Positions 25,359 to 34,871 of a DNA stretch of 64,000 bases are shown here, in pieces. The stretch's first letter is position 1, and every line of letters begins with the position of its first letter. The notes below the pieces were generated by a model. That model saw nothing but the letters and a program-made list of their open reading frames with translations. It did no database searches and was not told the origin of the DNA. The stretch is taken from NCBI GenBank assembly GCA_035388825.1, contig DAOOQQ010000002.1:62001-126000 (forward strand), given 5' to 3'. The position numbers were made by a program, and so were the translations under genes. The stretch comes from MWAR01 sp035388825 (lineage in GTDB: Bacteria; Muiribacteriota; Ozemobacteria; Ozemobacterales; Ozemobacteraceae).

Positions 25359-28187
25359 TTACTGCACGAGCCCGCTCAGGGTCGTGATGTCGAACGCCAC
25401 ATACGAGTGGCTTGTTCCGCCGTCATGCGGCCAGGCAATCCCCGTCCGGAACGTCAGGGGAATGCGCCGCAGAAGCAGCCAGCGCGACCGCAACTCGAAG
25501 CCGTGATCATACAGATACCGGAACGGGCGCCCCTGGGTGCGCACATCGCCCATCTCCCAGAATGCTTCGCCGACGATGATCTCCTTCTGGACCCAGGCGC
25601 GAAGCCAGGGGAACGATAGCGGAAGTGTTCGCCCCAGATGCACCGAGGCGGCACGCAGCGAGTCGCCATACCGCACCGAGCCAGCATACCCGCGCAGGAA
25701 ATCGCTCCCGCCGAGGTTCAGATCGTCGGGCCGCCGGCTCTCGTTTTCCTTGTCGTCTTCGGCGCACCAGCCACGCAGCGACGCAACCCATCCCGAACGG
25801 CCGAGCGGCACGAACTCGTTCCACCGCACGCCGAACGAGTCGTAAATGAGCTCTCCGGCGGCCATCGAGGTGCCCCGGCGCCAGGATGCCGTGACTTCGC
25901 GGCCCTTGCGCGGGAATATCTGCCAGAACGGCTCGGTCCGGATGGCGCGGTGATACACGGTGCCGTACAGGGAGTGATCGCGGCCGACGCTCGGAACTTC
26001 GCCCTTGTCGGGATACTCGGCGATGCCGCGGTGCGTCAGGTTGACGCCGGCCGTGATGGAGGTCGAAAGGCTGAACGGGTACCCGAAGCTGAAATCCTGA
26101 GACCGGACGCGCTCGTAATACGAGTTCGACAGATAACTCTTCCGGATGACGCGATCCTCCACGGCCGTGTTCACCCGGAACAGCCCGAACCGGTGCTGAT
26201 ATCCGCCCGTGTAGCCCCATTTCCGGCTCTTGAACCCATAGGTCGGGGAAAACTCGATCCGGTCACGATCGAGCCGGTCAGAGCGGTAGCTGTAGATCCC
26301 GAACACGGCTCCCTGGTCATCGCGACTGATTTTCGGCAGCCAGAACGAGCTGCGATACTCGGGAGTATAGGGGACGCTTTTGATCGTCCCCGTATCGGAC
26401 GGGATGCAGACAGCCCCGCTGGCGGTGAACGCGGGATTGTCGAACAACGAAGGGGTGGTCGTTGCAGGACGTGCCAGCGGCGAGGCTAGATCCGCGAGCA
26501 CGGGGCGGAAGCCGCCATCCTGGAGCGTCACGACGAGTGGGTGTCCATCGCTTGCGAGCGTGTAATCCCAGACGCCGCCGGGAACCTGCGTGAGCCGCAC
26601 GGCTGCCGAAGCCCCGCCCGCGATGCGGTGGAGCTGGAGGGTCCGGTTCTCGATCTCGGCGCAGAACAGGATGTCACTCCCCGCGACGGTGGGATACCGG
26701 ATCATCCCGTCCGCCGCATGAAGAATGCGGCCACCGGAAAGTCCCGGCTCGGAGGAAATCGTTGCGCCGGGCTCCGGGAGGGGGAGGCTCACCAGTTGCC
26801 GGCGGATACCATCCTGGACGACATACAACAGCTCGCCCCTGCGCGCGTCGACCGCCACATCGAGAGGCCGCAGATACGGCGGAAAGGCGAACTCGGTCCG
26901 GGGAACGGGTTCTTCGCCGAGGGAAACCGATTTGACGAACGTCAGACCACGCGTGACGTTCAGATACCAGAGCCGGCCGCCCTCGATGCTCAGCGGCCGG
27001 AAGCTGCCGGCTTCGCGCACGAAGGGCCGGGGCTTCCCTTGCGGCGGGACACACCACAACTCGAGCCGCCGCTGGCGCGCCGTGTTGACGTAATACTTAC
27101 CGATATATATCATGCCGGATTCACGGTCGACGAGCAGTGACGGATGAACGTTCCGGAGGATGGTGCGGGCGTTTCCGCGCGCCCCTTTCGCACCCGGGGG
27201 AAGACGCCACAGATCGTAGGTTTCCTCGCGGCGGTTGGCCGAACTGACCCAGACCCAGCTCCCGTCGGCGGGTGAGTGGCGCAGCCCCTGGTAGAACCGG
27301 CCGCCGCCGAAATCCCCTGCCGAAACCCCGGCCTTGCGGTCGCGACAGTCGGTGCGACGGCACTCGGCCTGGACGAAGGACGAAAACTCGCGGAAGGCGT
27401 CCTTCAGCGTGAGGCCGAATTCCTGTCGGAACAACTCGTCGAACCGGATGGGCTTCTGGGCGATTCGCTTCAGGAGACGATACCCGGCATCCGGCCGGGA
27501 ACGGCTGTGCAGGAACTGCATCATCGCGTGGGCCTGGAAGGTCATCTCTTCGCGCACAAGGTCGTCCCGGCTGTTGATCAGCGAGAGATCGTCCATCGAG
27601 TAGAGACGGTTGCTGCGGGCCATGTCATACAGCCGGCTGACATGCAGGGCGTCGAGCGGAAACGCGTTGTACAGCGCCAGTCCCTCGAGGAACCAGGGCG
27701 GCATCGACAGGATGCCGAGCCGGCGCTTCAGGGCGATCTTTGCCGGGCCGAGGGCACGGAGAAGGAGGATGTTCGACAGCCGCAGGGCGAACCGGTCCTC
27801 GAACGAGTAGCCCCGCGTGCTCAGGGCGCCGATCTCCTCGGTCAGCGAGATCGTGACGGTGTCGAACTTGGGGTCCGAAAAGCTGCCTTCGCGGTCGTCG
27901 TGATCGATGAGGATGACCGACACCTCGAACCGCGACTGGTCGGCGTATCGCGCCATCACCCGGTCGCGCACGCGGCGCAGGGTGGCCATGATGCGGGGCA
28001 TGACGGCGGTGCAGGGTTCGGGGAAGTAGACCCGCAGGCCGTCCTCGACGCAGACGCGGAACGAGCCGCTCATGCGGTAGACGTCGTCGAGCTCGATGGC
28101 TGCCGCGGCCGAAGGGAGCAGCAGAAGGACAACGACGGCCAGGAAAAGACCCGGACGGACCAGCACGCTTCTTCCCGATGAACCCAT
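25359..28187 (-). CDS. outer-membrane beta-barrel protein with peptidase-like and propeller domains
   Basis: A 942-residue exported protein. Signal peptide 1-30. Residues 35-290 resemble the gluzincin (peptidase MA) domain often found in this architecture, including PPWFLEGLALY (163-173), but where HExxH is expected (about 132-146) there is RFALRLSNILLLRA, so it is probably not a protease. Residues 300-600 have TolB-like propeller repeats (DGSWVWVSSANRREETYDLW; VDARRGELLYVVQDG). Residues 610-942 are alternating strands with GGSDFLRGYAG, the Omp85-type barrel motif, and the chain ends on an amphipathic strand. Likely an outer-membrane surface or assembly protein. Confidence 0.8.
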   Translation of the reverse strand: MGSSGRSVLVRPGLFLAVVVLLLLPSAAAAIELDDVYRMSGSFRVCVEDGLRVYFPEPCTAVMPRIMATLRRVRDRVMARYADQSRFEVSVILIDHDDREGSFSDPKFDTVTISLTEEIGALSTRGYSFEDRFALRLSNILLLRALGPAKIALKRRLGILSMPPWFLEGLALYNAFPLDALHVSRLYDMARSNRLYSMDDLSLINSRDDLVREEMTFQAHAMMQFLHSRSRPDAGYRLLKRIAQKPIRFDELFRQEFGLTLKDAFREFSSFVQAECRRTDCRDRKAGVSAGDFGGGRFYQGLRHSPADGSWVWVSSANRREETYDLWRLPPGAKGARGNARTILRNVHPSLLVDRESGMIYIGKYYVNTARQRRLELWCVPPQGKPRPFVREAGSFRPLSIEGGRLWYLNVTRGLTFVKSVSLGEEPVPRTEFAFPPYLRPLDVAVDARRGELLYVVQDGIRRQLVSLPLPEPGATISSEPGLSGGRILHAADGMIRYPTVAGSDILFCAEIENRTLQLHRIAGGASAAVRLTQVPGGVWDYTLASDGHPLVVTLQDGGFRPVLADLASPLARPATTTPSLFDNPAFTASGAVCIPSDTGTIKSVPYTPEYRSSFWLPKISRDDQGAVFGIYSYRSDRLDRDRIEFSPTYGFKSRKWGYTGGYQHRFGLFRVNTAVEDRVIRKSYLSNSYYERVRSQDFSFGYPFSLSTSITAGVNLTHRGIAEYPDKGEVPSVGRDHSLYGTVYHRAIRTEPFWQIFPRKGREVTASWRRGTSMAAGELIYDSFGVRWNEFVPLGRSGWVASLRGWCAEDDKENESRRPDDLNLGGSDFLRGYAGSVRYGDSLRAASVHLGRTLPLSFPWLRAWVQKEIIVGEAFWEMGDVRTQGRPFRYLYDHGFELRSRWLLLRRIPLTFRTGIAWPHDGGTSHSYVAFDITTLSGLVQ

Positions 28188-28221
28188 GAAGGTTGTTTCC
28201 TCTGACGAGATGCTCTCGATA

Positions 28222-31200
28222 TCAGCCCGCGGCCTGTTTCTGCCGCCAGGCTCCGTTCTTTCCGTTGTTTCTGCGGCCTTCGCTGATCCCGTGGAACTCG
28301 GCCGAGACGCTGTGTTTCCCGCAGATTTCCTCCCAGCCCTTGATCAGCGCGGGGGTGAGGGCGACACGGAACGGCGCGCGGGGCTGGATCGTCACGCAGT
28401 CGCGTTCCGGGGTCATCACGCGTAGCTTGAAGGGCAGCACGCCGGGACTTCCGCGAAGCAGCTTCAGCAGCCGATCGTAGGTCGCCCGGTTCGCCGCCTG
28501 GGCCGGAATCGTGAAGACGAGGGAAGCGCCCCCTTCGCGGTTGAGGTCGGCCAGGGTCAGCACCTGCTCGGCGTTGACCTTGATCTCCTCGCCTTTGAGC
28601 TCGCTGCGCACGACCATGAACAGCGGTTCTTCGAGCACGAGCTGTTTCGACACCTCGGCATAGAGCTTGGGGAACAGCGTCACGTCGAGCGTCGCGTTGT
28701 CGGCTTCCATCGAAAGGAAGGCCATGATGTCGCCCTTCTGCGTCGTGATGCGCTTGACCCCGTTCAGCATCGCCGCGATCCGGTACACCCCGCCATCGGC
28801 GGCCGTCTCGAACTGGTCGATCCGCCTGGTCGAAAACAGACGGCCGATCGGCGCGACTTCCGAGAACGGATCGCCCGACAGATAAAAGCCCAGCGCCTCC
28901 TTCTCGGCGGCAAGCCGCTCCCGCTCCCCCATCTCGGGAATGTCGGGCGGCGGCGCCTCGGCCTCGAGAACGTCGCTCGCTTCGGTTCCGAGCAGGTCGA
29001 AGAACGTCGCCTGACCGGTCGATTTGTCCTTCTGAACCTTCTGGCCGCTCTTGAGCGCGTCTCCGACCATGGCGAGCAACTGGCTGCGCCGCAGGCCATA
29101 CGTATCCATCGCTCCGGCCTTGATCAGCGACTCGAGGACGCGGCTGTTGAGCAGCTTCGTGTCGACCCGCCGGGTCAGATCGCTCAGACTCTTGAACGGA
29201 CCGCCGCTCGTGCGCGCCTCGACCAGCCCCTCGACCGCCCCCGTTCCGACGCCCTTGATCGCCGACAGGCCGTACCGGATCCCCTCGGGTTCGACGGTGT
29301 ACAGAACGCTGCTGCGGTTGATGTCGGGCGGCAGGATCCCGATCTCCATCTCCTCGCATTCGTCTATATATTCTGCTATTTTATCCGTGTCGTTGAGTTC
29401 GGACGAGAGAACCGCCGCCATGAACTCGGTCGGATAATGCGCCTTCAGATATGCCGTGTTATAGGTGACGACCGCGTAGGCGGCCGAGTGCGACTTGTTG
29501 AACCCGTATTCGCCGAAACTCGCCATCTGGTCGAACACCGACTGCGCAAGCGCCTGGTCGATCCCCTTCTTGACGGCACCCTCGACGAACAGTTTGCCGA
29601 GCCGTTCCATTTCTTCCGTTATTTTTTTGGCCATCGCCTTGCGGAGCTGGTCGGCTTGCCCCATGGTGAAGCCGCCCATCACGCTCGCCGTGAGCATGCA
29701 CTGCTCCTGGTACAGGAAGACGCCATACGTGTCTTTCAGAATCGGCTCGAGGTCCGGGTGCGGATACGCGATCTTCTTGCGGCCGTGCTTGCACTCGACG
29801 AAGTCATCCACCATGCCTGAACCGAGCGGGCCGGGCCGGTACATCGCCAGAAGCGCGATGATATCCTCGAACACGCTCGGTTTGAGCTTCAGGATCAGAT
29901 TGCGCATCCCGTCGGATTCGAGCTGGAACACGCCCTTCGTGAACCCCCGGCACAGCAGGTCATACGTTGCCTGGTCGTCGAAGGTCCGGACCGTCAGGTC
30001 GACGTCGATGCCCCGCGCAGCCTTGATGTAATCGAGCGCCCGCTGGATGACGGAAAGCGTCTTCAGGCCGAGGAAGTCCATCTTCAGCAGCCCGATCTTC
30101 TCGATCGCGTTTTTCTCATACTGCGTCACGATTTCGTTCGACTTGTCCTTGAACATCGGAACGATGTCGTCGAGCGGATCGCGCGAGATCACGACGCCTG
30201 CCGCGTGGATCCCGGTGTGGCTCACCACCCCGTCGACCGTCTTCGCGACCTTCAGCAGCCGCTTCTCGGCTTCGGAACCGTTCTCGAGCGCTTCCTTCAG
30301 CTCGGGAACCTCGTTCAGAACCTTGTTCAGGTGCGTGCCGGGCTTTTCGGGAACCATCTTCGCGATCCGGTCCACCTCGGGAAGCGGCATCTCGAACACC
30401 CGCCCCACCCCGCGGATCGCCTGCTTCGCGAGCATCTGGTTGAACGTGATGATCTGGGAGACCTTTTCCCGGCCATACTTCTCGACGACGAAATCGATGA
30501 CCTTCTGCCGGCCTTCGTCGGAAAAATCGATGTCGATATCGGGCATGCTGATACGGTCGGGGTTCAGAAACCGTTCGAACAGCAGCGCATACCTGATCGG
30601 GTCCAGATCCGTGATCCACAGCAGATACGCCACGATCGAGCCCGCCGCCGAACCGCGCCCCGGTCCGACCGGAACGCCCATCTTCCGCGCCTGGTCGATG
30701 AAATCCCAGACGATCAGGAAGTAGTCGCAGAACCCCATCCGCCGGATGACGCTCAACTCGTAATCGAGCCGCTTTTCCGCCACTTCCCGCTCCGACTCGG
30801 GGTACCGTCGCGGAATCGCCGCGCGGCACAGCTCCTCGAGATAGCTTTCCGAGGTCTTCCCTTCCGGGATCGGGAAATGCGGCAGGATCGACTTCCCAAG
30901 AGCGAGTTGTACATTGCACCGCTCGGCGACGCGCAGCGTGTTCGTGATCGCGTCGGGAAACTCGCGGAACAGTTCGCTCATCGCCTGGGGCGACTTCAGG
31001 TAGAACTCGTGCGTGCCGAACCGGAACCGCGACGGATCGGTCATCTTCGTCTGGGTCTGGAGGCAGAGAAGCACGTCGTGAGCTTCCCAGTCGTCAGCTC
31101 CGACGTAATGGCTGTCGTTCGTCGCCACGATCGGCACTTCGCAGCCGCGCGCGACCGAGACGATCTTCGGCAGCACGTCGATCTGCTCCGAAAGCCCGTG

Positions 31201-31740
31201 GTTCTGGATCTCGAGATAGAAGTTGTCGCGGCCGAACACGTCCTGATACCGCCGGACGGCCTTGCGCGCACCTTCCTCGTCGCCATGGTTCAGCTTCCAC
31301 GGCACCTCGCCCTGAAGACAGGCGCCGAGGGCGATGATCCCGTCGTGATACTTCTCGAGGAGGTCCCAGTCGATGCGGGGCTTGTAGTAAAAACCTTCGG
31401 TGTACCCCAGCGACGAGAGTTTGACGATGTTCTTGTACCCCGTCTGGTTCTTCGCAAGAAGCACCAGGTGATGCAGCGGGGAGCGGTTGCGGTCTTTATC
31501 CTTCTCGAACCGGCTGCCTGGCGTCAGGTAGGCCTCGAAGCCCAGAATCGGCTTCACGCCTTTCTTCAGAGCCGCCAGGTAGAAATCGATCGCCGCGAAC
31601 ATGTTGCCGTGATCCGTGATCGCGATCGCGGGCATGCGGAACCGCCGGGCGGCATCGATGATCGATTTGACCGATGCTGCCCCGTCCAGGATGCTGTAAT
31701 GGCTGTGGACGTGAAGGTGAACGAAATTCGTATGGTACAT
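28222..31740 (-). CDS. dnaE: DNA polymerase III alpha subunit
   Basis: The replicative polymerase, 1172 residues, DnaE1 type. Order: PHP domain with HLHVHSHYSILDGA and AITDHGNMFA; polymerase with GPGRGSAAGS and the catalytic aspartates in PDIDIDF (about residue 400), and the third Asp in LKMDFLGLKTL; helix-hairpin-helix near YGLSAIKGVG; an OB domain near residues 980-1070. A GTG five codons upstream (31755) is possible, but a -10 box touches it, so I favour ATG 31740, giving the usual start before FVHLHVHS. The 35 bases before the next gene suggest read-through into the downstream envelope genes. Confidence 0.98.
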   Translation of the reverse strand: MYHTNFVHLHVHSHYSILDGAASVKSIIDAARRFRMPAIAITDHGNMFAAIDFYLAALKKGVKPILGFEAYLTPGSRFEKDKDRNRSPLHHLVLLAKNQTGYKNIVKLSSLGYTEGFYYKPRIDWDLLEKYHDGIIALGACLQGEVPWKLNHGDEEGARKAVRRYQDVFGRDNFYLEIQNHGLSEQIDVLPKIVSVARGCEVPIVATNDSHYVGADDWEAHDVLLCLQTQTKMTDPSRFRFGTHEFYLKSPQAMSELFREFPDAITNTLRVAERCNVQLALGKSILPHFPIPEGKTSESYLEELCRAAIPRRYPESEREVAEKRLDYELSVIRRMGFCDYFLIVWDFIDQARKMGVPVGPGRGSAAGSIVAYLLWITDLDPIRYALLFERFLNPDRISMPDIDIDFSDEGRQKVIDFVVEKYGREKVSQIITFNQMLAKQAIRGVGRVFEMPLPEVDRIAKMVPEKPGTHLNKVLNEVPELKEALENGSEAEKRLLKVAKTVDGVVSHTGIHAAGVVISRDPLDDIVPMFKDKSNEIVTQYEKNAIEKIGLLKMDFLGLKTLSVIQRALDYIKAARGIDVDLTVRTFDDQATYDLLCRGFTKGVFQLESDGMRNLILKLKPSVFEDIIALLAMYRPGPLGSGMVDDFVECKHGRKKIAYPHPDLEPILKDTYGVFLYQEQCMLTASVMGGFTMGQADQLRKAMAKKITEEMERLGKLFVEGAVKKGIDQALAQSVFDQMASFGEYGFNKSHSAAYAVVTYNTAYLKAHYPTEFMAAVLSSELNDTDKIAEYIDECEEMEIGILPPDINRSSVLYTVEPEGIRYGLSAIKGVGTGAVEGLVEARTSGGPFKSLSDLTRRVDTKLLNSRVLESLIKAGAMDTYGLRRSQLLAMVGDALKSGQKVQKDKSTGQATFFDLLGTEASDVLEAEAPPPDIPEMGERERLAAEKEALGFYLSGDPFSEVAPIGRLFSTRRIDQFETAADGGVYRIAAMLNGVKRITTQKGDIMAFLSMEADNATLDVTLFPKLYAEVSKQLVLEEPLFMVVRSELKGEEIKVNAEQVLTLADLNREGGASLVFTIPAQAANRATYDRLLKLLRGSPGVLPFKLRVMTPERDCVTIQPRAPFRVALTPALIKGWEEICGKHSVSAEFHGISEGRRNNGKNGAWRQKQAAG

Positions 31741-31755
31741 GGTCGTCGAACTCAC

Positions 31756-31784
31756 AGTATACCAGACGGCCCATGGTCAAACCA
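31756..31784 (-). promoter_or_regulatory. extended -10 promoter for dnaE
   Basis: Minus strand TGG-TATACT (-10 at 31756-31761) with TGGTTT 17 bases upstream (31779-31784). It predicts transcription from about 31749, a leader of under ten bases before ATG 31740 and no ribosome site. Confidence 0.5.
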
Positions 31785-31810
31785 GTTTCGTGAAATCCAC
31801 GCAAGAAAAA

Positions 31811-31839
31811 GGCGGAGAACCTTGTTCAGGCTCTCCGCC
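31811..31839 (-). terminator. intrinsic terminator of the endonuclease gene
   Basis: Stem GGCGGAGA/TCTCCGCC (31811-31818 with 31832-31839) followed on the minus strand by TTTTTCTT. It insulates dnaE from the upstream endonuclease gene. Confidence 0.8.
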
Positions 31840-31865
31840 GGTTTGTTCCGGGAATCGGGGAAGGA

Positions 31866-32789
31866 TCAGAAATCCTTGATCTTCTCGACGAACTCGGGAT
31901 GATCGACGAAGGGGTTGCGGTTGTGCTGGATGCCTTCGATCTTGCCGTTGCGTTCGAGTTCGACGGCATCGACCGGATCGGACTTGTGCCATTCACGCAG
32001 CACCGACTCGACCTGGTTCGGAATCTCTTTTCCATACCGCACCGAGAAGTAGAACTGGGCGCGGGCGATATTGCCACGGCTGGCCGGCCGGACTTCGAAG
32101 GTGTCCCCGTCGCACTTGCTGCCGCCCTCGGCCCAGTTGGGATTGCTGACCGGTCCGAACGGAAGGCTGCCGCGGGTGCCGTTCGCTTTGCTGTCGGTGG
32201 GGAACAGGTGATGCAGATCGGCTTTGGCAACGCCGGTCGCGCCGAGACTCTGCGGCCAACTGTGTTCGATGTTCATGTCGGTGTTGTTGGGCATCTGGGT
32301 AAGGTGTTCGGTGCGACCAGTGTATACGCACTCGACATACCCTTCACGGTTGTCGAGGGTGAGGAACACGATACGGCGCGATGCCGAATACTCGAGGGGA
32401 AGATTGTCGGAAATGCGCTTGTTCAACTCGCTGACCAGAGCTTTGTCGCTCAACGTGCCAAGCCCAGCGAACGGATCTTCCCCGCGGCGGTACCGGCGGC
32501 GCTTCGATGCCTGCTTTTCGGCACGTTCGAGAAGCGGCACGACCTCTTCCTGGCGTTCGTCGGCGGATTTCGTCTGACGATACAGGTAATCCACCCGTTC
32601 GCGGATCTTGACGGTCTGGGGAAGCATATCGGGATGCGCCTGCTCGACCGACTCCAGCAAACGCAGCGTTTCGGTATGAACGCGCGCCTGCGTGTCGGCC
32701 GGGGAAACGGCGGCGGGTGTGGCTGCGTAACACGAGGTGGCTAGAACGGCTGCCAGAGCGGTTGTAAGGCACCATGAACGCTTTTGCAT
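31866..32789 (-). CDS. secreted endonuclease I family nuclease
   Basis: A 307-residue secreted DNase/RNase of the EndA/endonuclease I family. Signal peptide 1-22 (ALAAVLATSCYA). A helical N-terminal region (30-115) precedes the catalytic domain: NIEHSWPQS (His-Me finger), KADLHHLFPTDSKANGTRGS, FEVRPASRGNIARAQFYF, and WHKSDPVD followed by IEGIQHNRNPFVDHPEFV. These match the family closely. It probably degrades extracellular DNA for nutrients. GGGGGA lies six bases before the ATG; it is monocistronic with its own promoter and terminator. Confidence 0.95.
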   Translation of the reverse strand: MQKRSWCLTTALAAVLATSCYAATPAAVSPADTQARVHTETLRLLESVEQAHPDMLPQTVKIRERVDYLYRQTKSADERQEEVVPLLERAEKQASKRRRYRRGEDPFAGLGTLSDKALVSELNKRISDNLPLEYSASRRIVFLTLDNREGYVECVYTGRTEHLTQMPNNTDMNIEHSWPQSLGATGVAKADLHHLFPTDSKANGTRGSLPFGPVSNPNWAEGGSKCDGDTFEVRPASRGNIARAQFYFSVRYGKEIPNQVESVLREWHKSDPVDAVELERNGKIEGIQHNRNPFVDHPEFVEKIKDF

Positions 32790-32818
32790 TGTGTATCCCC
32801 CGTTGATGATGTCCCACC

Positions 32819-32847
32819 ATTATACTCGCCGAACGAAGGGTTGTGCA
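32819..32847 (-). promoter_or_regulatory. promoter of the endonuclease gene
   Basis: Minus strand TGCACA (32842-32847), 17-base spacer, TATAAT (32819-32824), about 30 bases upstream of the start codon. Confidence 0.65.
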
Positions 32848-32950
32848 GGGGGTACCATAAAAAATCCTCCGTCTGATAAAGCACGTTTCGTTCGATCATC
32901 GCTATTCCGATGCCGGTTCAACGGTTCGGTTCGTTGTGTTACCATCGGGG

Positions 32951-32956
32951 TATAAC
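32951..32956 (+). promoter_or_regulatory. possible -10 box for the AAA+/GTPase operon
   Basis: TATAAC 23 bases before ATG 32979; the -35 is poor. GAGAGGAG between them is the ribosome site. Confidence 0.35.
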
Positions 32957-32978
32957 CCGGTTGAGAGGAGATCTTCGC

Positions 32979-34871
32979 ATGCTCGAAGAATTCGGTCGGG
33001 ATCTGACGGCGCTCGCCGCAATGGGAGCTCTCGAGCCCCTGATCGGCCGTGCCGCAGAGATCCGACGCATGTGCGACGCCCTGACCCTCGAGGGAAAGAG
33101 CAATCCCGTCCTGATCGGTCCGCCCGGCGTCGGCAAGACCTGCATCGTCGAGGGGTTCGCTCAGGAGATCGTGGCGGGCAGGGTTCCCGACAAACTGAAA
33201 GGGAAGCGCCTGTTCCAGCTCGATTTCGCCTCAATCGCCAGCGGCACGATCTACCGCGGCATGCTCGAAGAGCGCGTCCAGAAAGTCATCGAGGAGCTCC
33301 AGTCCTCGAAGGACACGATCCTCTTCATCGATGAGCTGCATCTGCTCACCCGCACCAACTCGACAGGCGGCTTTGACTTCGCCAACTACCTCAAGCCGTT
33401 CCTCGCGCGCGGCGATTTCCAGGTGATCGGCGCCACGACCGAACAGGAGTTCAAACGCTGGATCGAGGAAAACGATCCGGCCCTCGCCCGCCGGTTCATC
33501 CGCATCGCGATCGGGGAGCCGCCAGAAGCAGAACTGAAGACACTTCTCACCCGCCTCGGGAAAAAAATCGGCTCACGGTACCGCGTTGTCGTCCCCGACC
33601 GGACGATCGACACCATCATCAAACTCTCGGATCAGTACATCCGCGACCGCTTCTTTCCCGACAAGGCGATCGATCTCATGAAGGAAGCGATCGCCGAAAA
33701 GCGATTCAGCGAGGGGAAAGACCGGCTGCGCCGCGATCTCACCGCGCTCGACGGCGTCCTCGCCCGCGAAATCGCCTCCATCGGAAAAGGCGAAATCGAT
33801 CGCCTCGAACAGGCTCTCGACGAGTGGGACGGCGAAAAAACCGCGTTTTTCGATACCGCCCTGACCTCGGAAGACGTCTCGAACGTGCTCTCGCGGCGTA
33901 CGGGCGCCGTGGTCGGCGACCGCCAGCTCGACGAGGTCGCCCGGCGCATCGGGGCCCTCACCCGGGCTTTCGAGACGAAGATCATCGGCCAGAAACGTAC
34001 GAAGGATGCGATTCTCTCTGCCTTCAAGATGTTGGGAGCCGGCATCAGAAAGCCCGGCAAACCGATCGGCAGCTTCCTGTTTCTCGGCCCCTCCGGAACC
34101 GGCAAGACAGAGACAGCGAAGACGATCGCGGCCGAGTTCTTCGGTGACGAGCGCCGCCTGATCCGGTTCGACATGTCCGAGTTCTACGACGACCACACGA
34201 TGGCGCGTCTCGTGGGCTCGCCCCCGGGCTATGTCGGCAGCGACGAGGACGGCCTGCTCGTGAAGCTGATGAACAAGAACCCCTTCTCCGTCGTCCTGTT
34301 CGACGAGATCGAAAAAGCCGATCCAAAGCTGTTCGACATCTTTCTGCAGATGCTCGACGAGGGCTACGTGAAGGATATGAAGGGAAACACGGCCAGCTTT
34401 CGGGAAGCTCTGGTCATCATCACCAGCAACGTCGGCACCCAGTATTACGCCGGCCTCGAACAGCACGATTTCGAGAAGAAGTTCGAGACGATCCAGGCGA
34501 AGGTGCTCGAGGAGCTGAAGCGGAAGGTTCGGCCCGAAATCATCAACCGCATCGAAAGCATCATTCCCTTCACCCCGTTCACGAAGGATGAATTGAAGCG
34601 CATCTTCGAAAAACTCGCGGCCGAAAGCGCCGCCCGTATCCTGGAACAGAAGCAGATCACGTACACGGTTTCGGATGCTGCCGCCGCCCTGGCCGTCGGG
34701 AAGGGGTTCGACCCCCAGTTCGGGGCCCGCCCGATGCGCCGCATCGTCATGAAGTTCGAGGAACTCATTGCCGAAGCCGTGCTCGATCGCACGGTGTCGG
34801 CCCATGACCGGGTCAAGGTGGAGGTTGAGGAGGATGCATTCGTCCTCAAGAAATGCTATGACAGAGAATAA
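32979..34871 (+). CDS. ClpB/ClpA-like double AAA+ ATPase lacking the N-domain
   Basis: A 630-residue Hsp100-type unfoldase. The start at 32979 follows GAGAGGAG. NBD1 has Walker A GPPGVGKT (47-54), Walker B ILFIDELH, and ATTEQEFKRWIEENDPALARRF. NBD2 has Walker A GPSGTGKTE (about 370), Walker B VVLFDEIEKAD (about 438), the pore-type GSPPGYVG and a D2-small domain (GFDPQFGARPMRR). The Clp-N repeats and most of the middle coiled coil are missing. I see no IGF/LGF ClpP-docking loop after ITSNVGTQYY, so it may work without ClpP. It overlaps the dynamin-like GTPase gene by 14 bases. Confidence 0.92.
   Translation: MLEEFGRDLTALAAMGALEPLIGRAAEIRRMCDALTLEGKSNPVLIGPPGVGKTCIVEGFAQEIVAGRVPDKLKGKRLFQLDFASIASGTIYRGMLEERVQKVIEELQSSKDTILFIDELHLLTRTNSTGGFDFANYLKPFLARGDFQVIGATTEQEFKRWIEENDPALARRFIRIAIGEPPEAELKTLLTRLGKKIGSRYRVVVPDRTIDTIIKLSDQYIRDRFFPDKAIDLMKEAIAEKRFSEGKDRLRRDLTALDGVLAREIASIGKGEIDRLEQALDEWDGEKTAFFDTALTSEDVSNVLSRRTGAVVGDRQLDEVARRIGALTRAFETKIIGQKRTKDAILSAFKMLGAGIRKPGKPIGSFLFLGPSGTGKTETAKTIAAEFFGDERRLIRFDMSEFYDDHTMARLVGSPPGYVGSDEDGLLVKLMNKNPFSVVLFDEIEKADPKLFDIFLQMLDEGYVKDMKGNTASFREALVIITSNVGTQYYAGLEQHDFEKKFETIQAKVLEELKRKVRPEIINRIESIIPFTPFTKDELKRIFEKLAAESAARILEQKQITYTVSDAAAALAVGKGFDPQFGARPMRRIVMKFEELIAEAVLDRTVSAHDRVKVEVEEDAFVLKKCYDRE

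Noticed and set aside
30205..31902. 565-residue plus-strand frame over dnaE
   Set aside because: dnaE on the other strand is certain.
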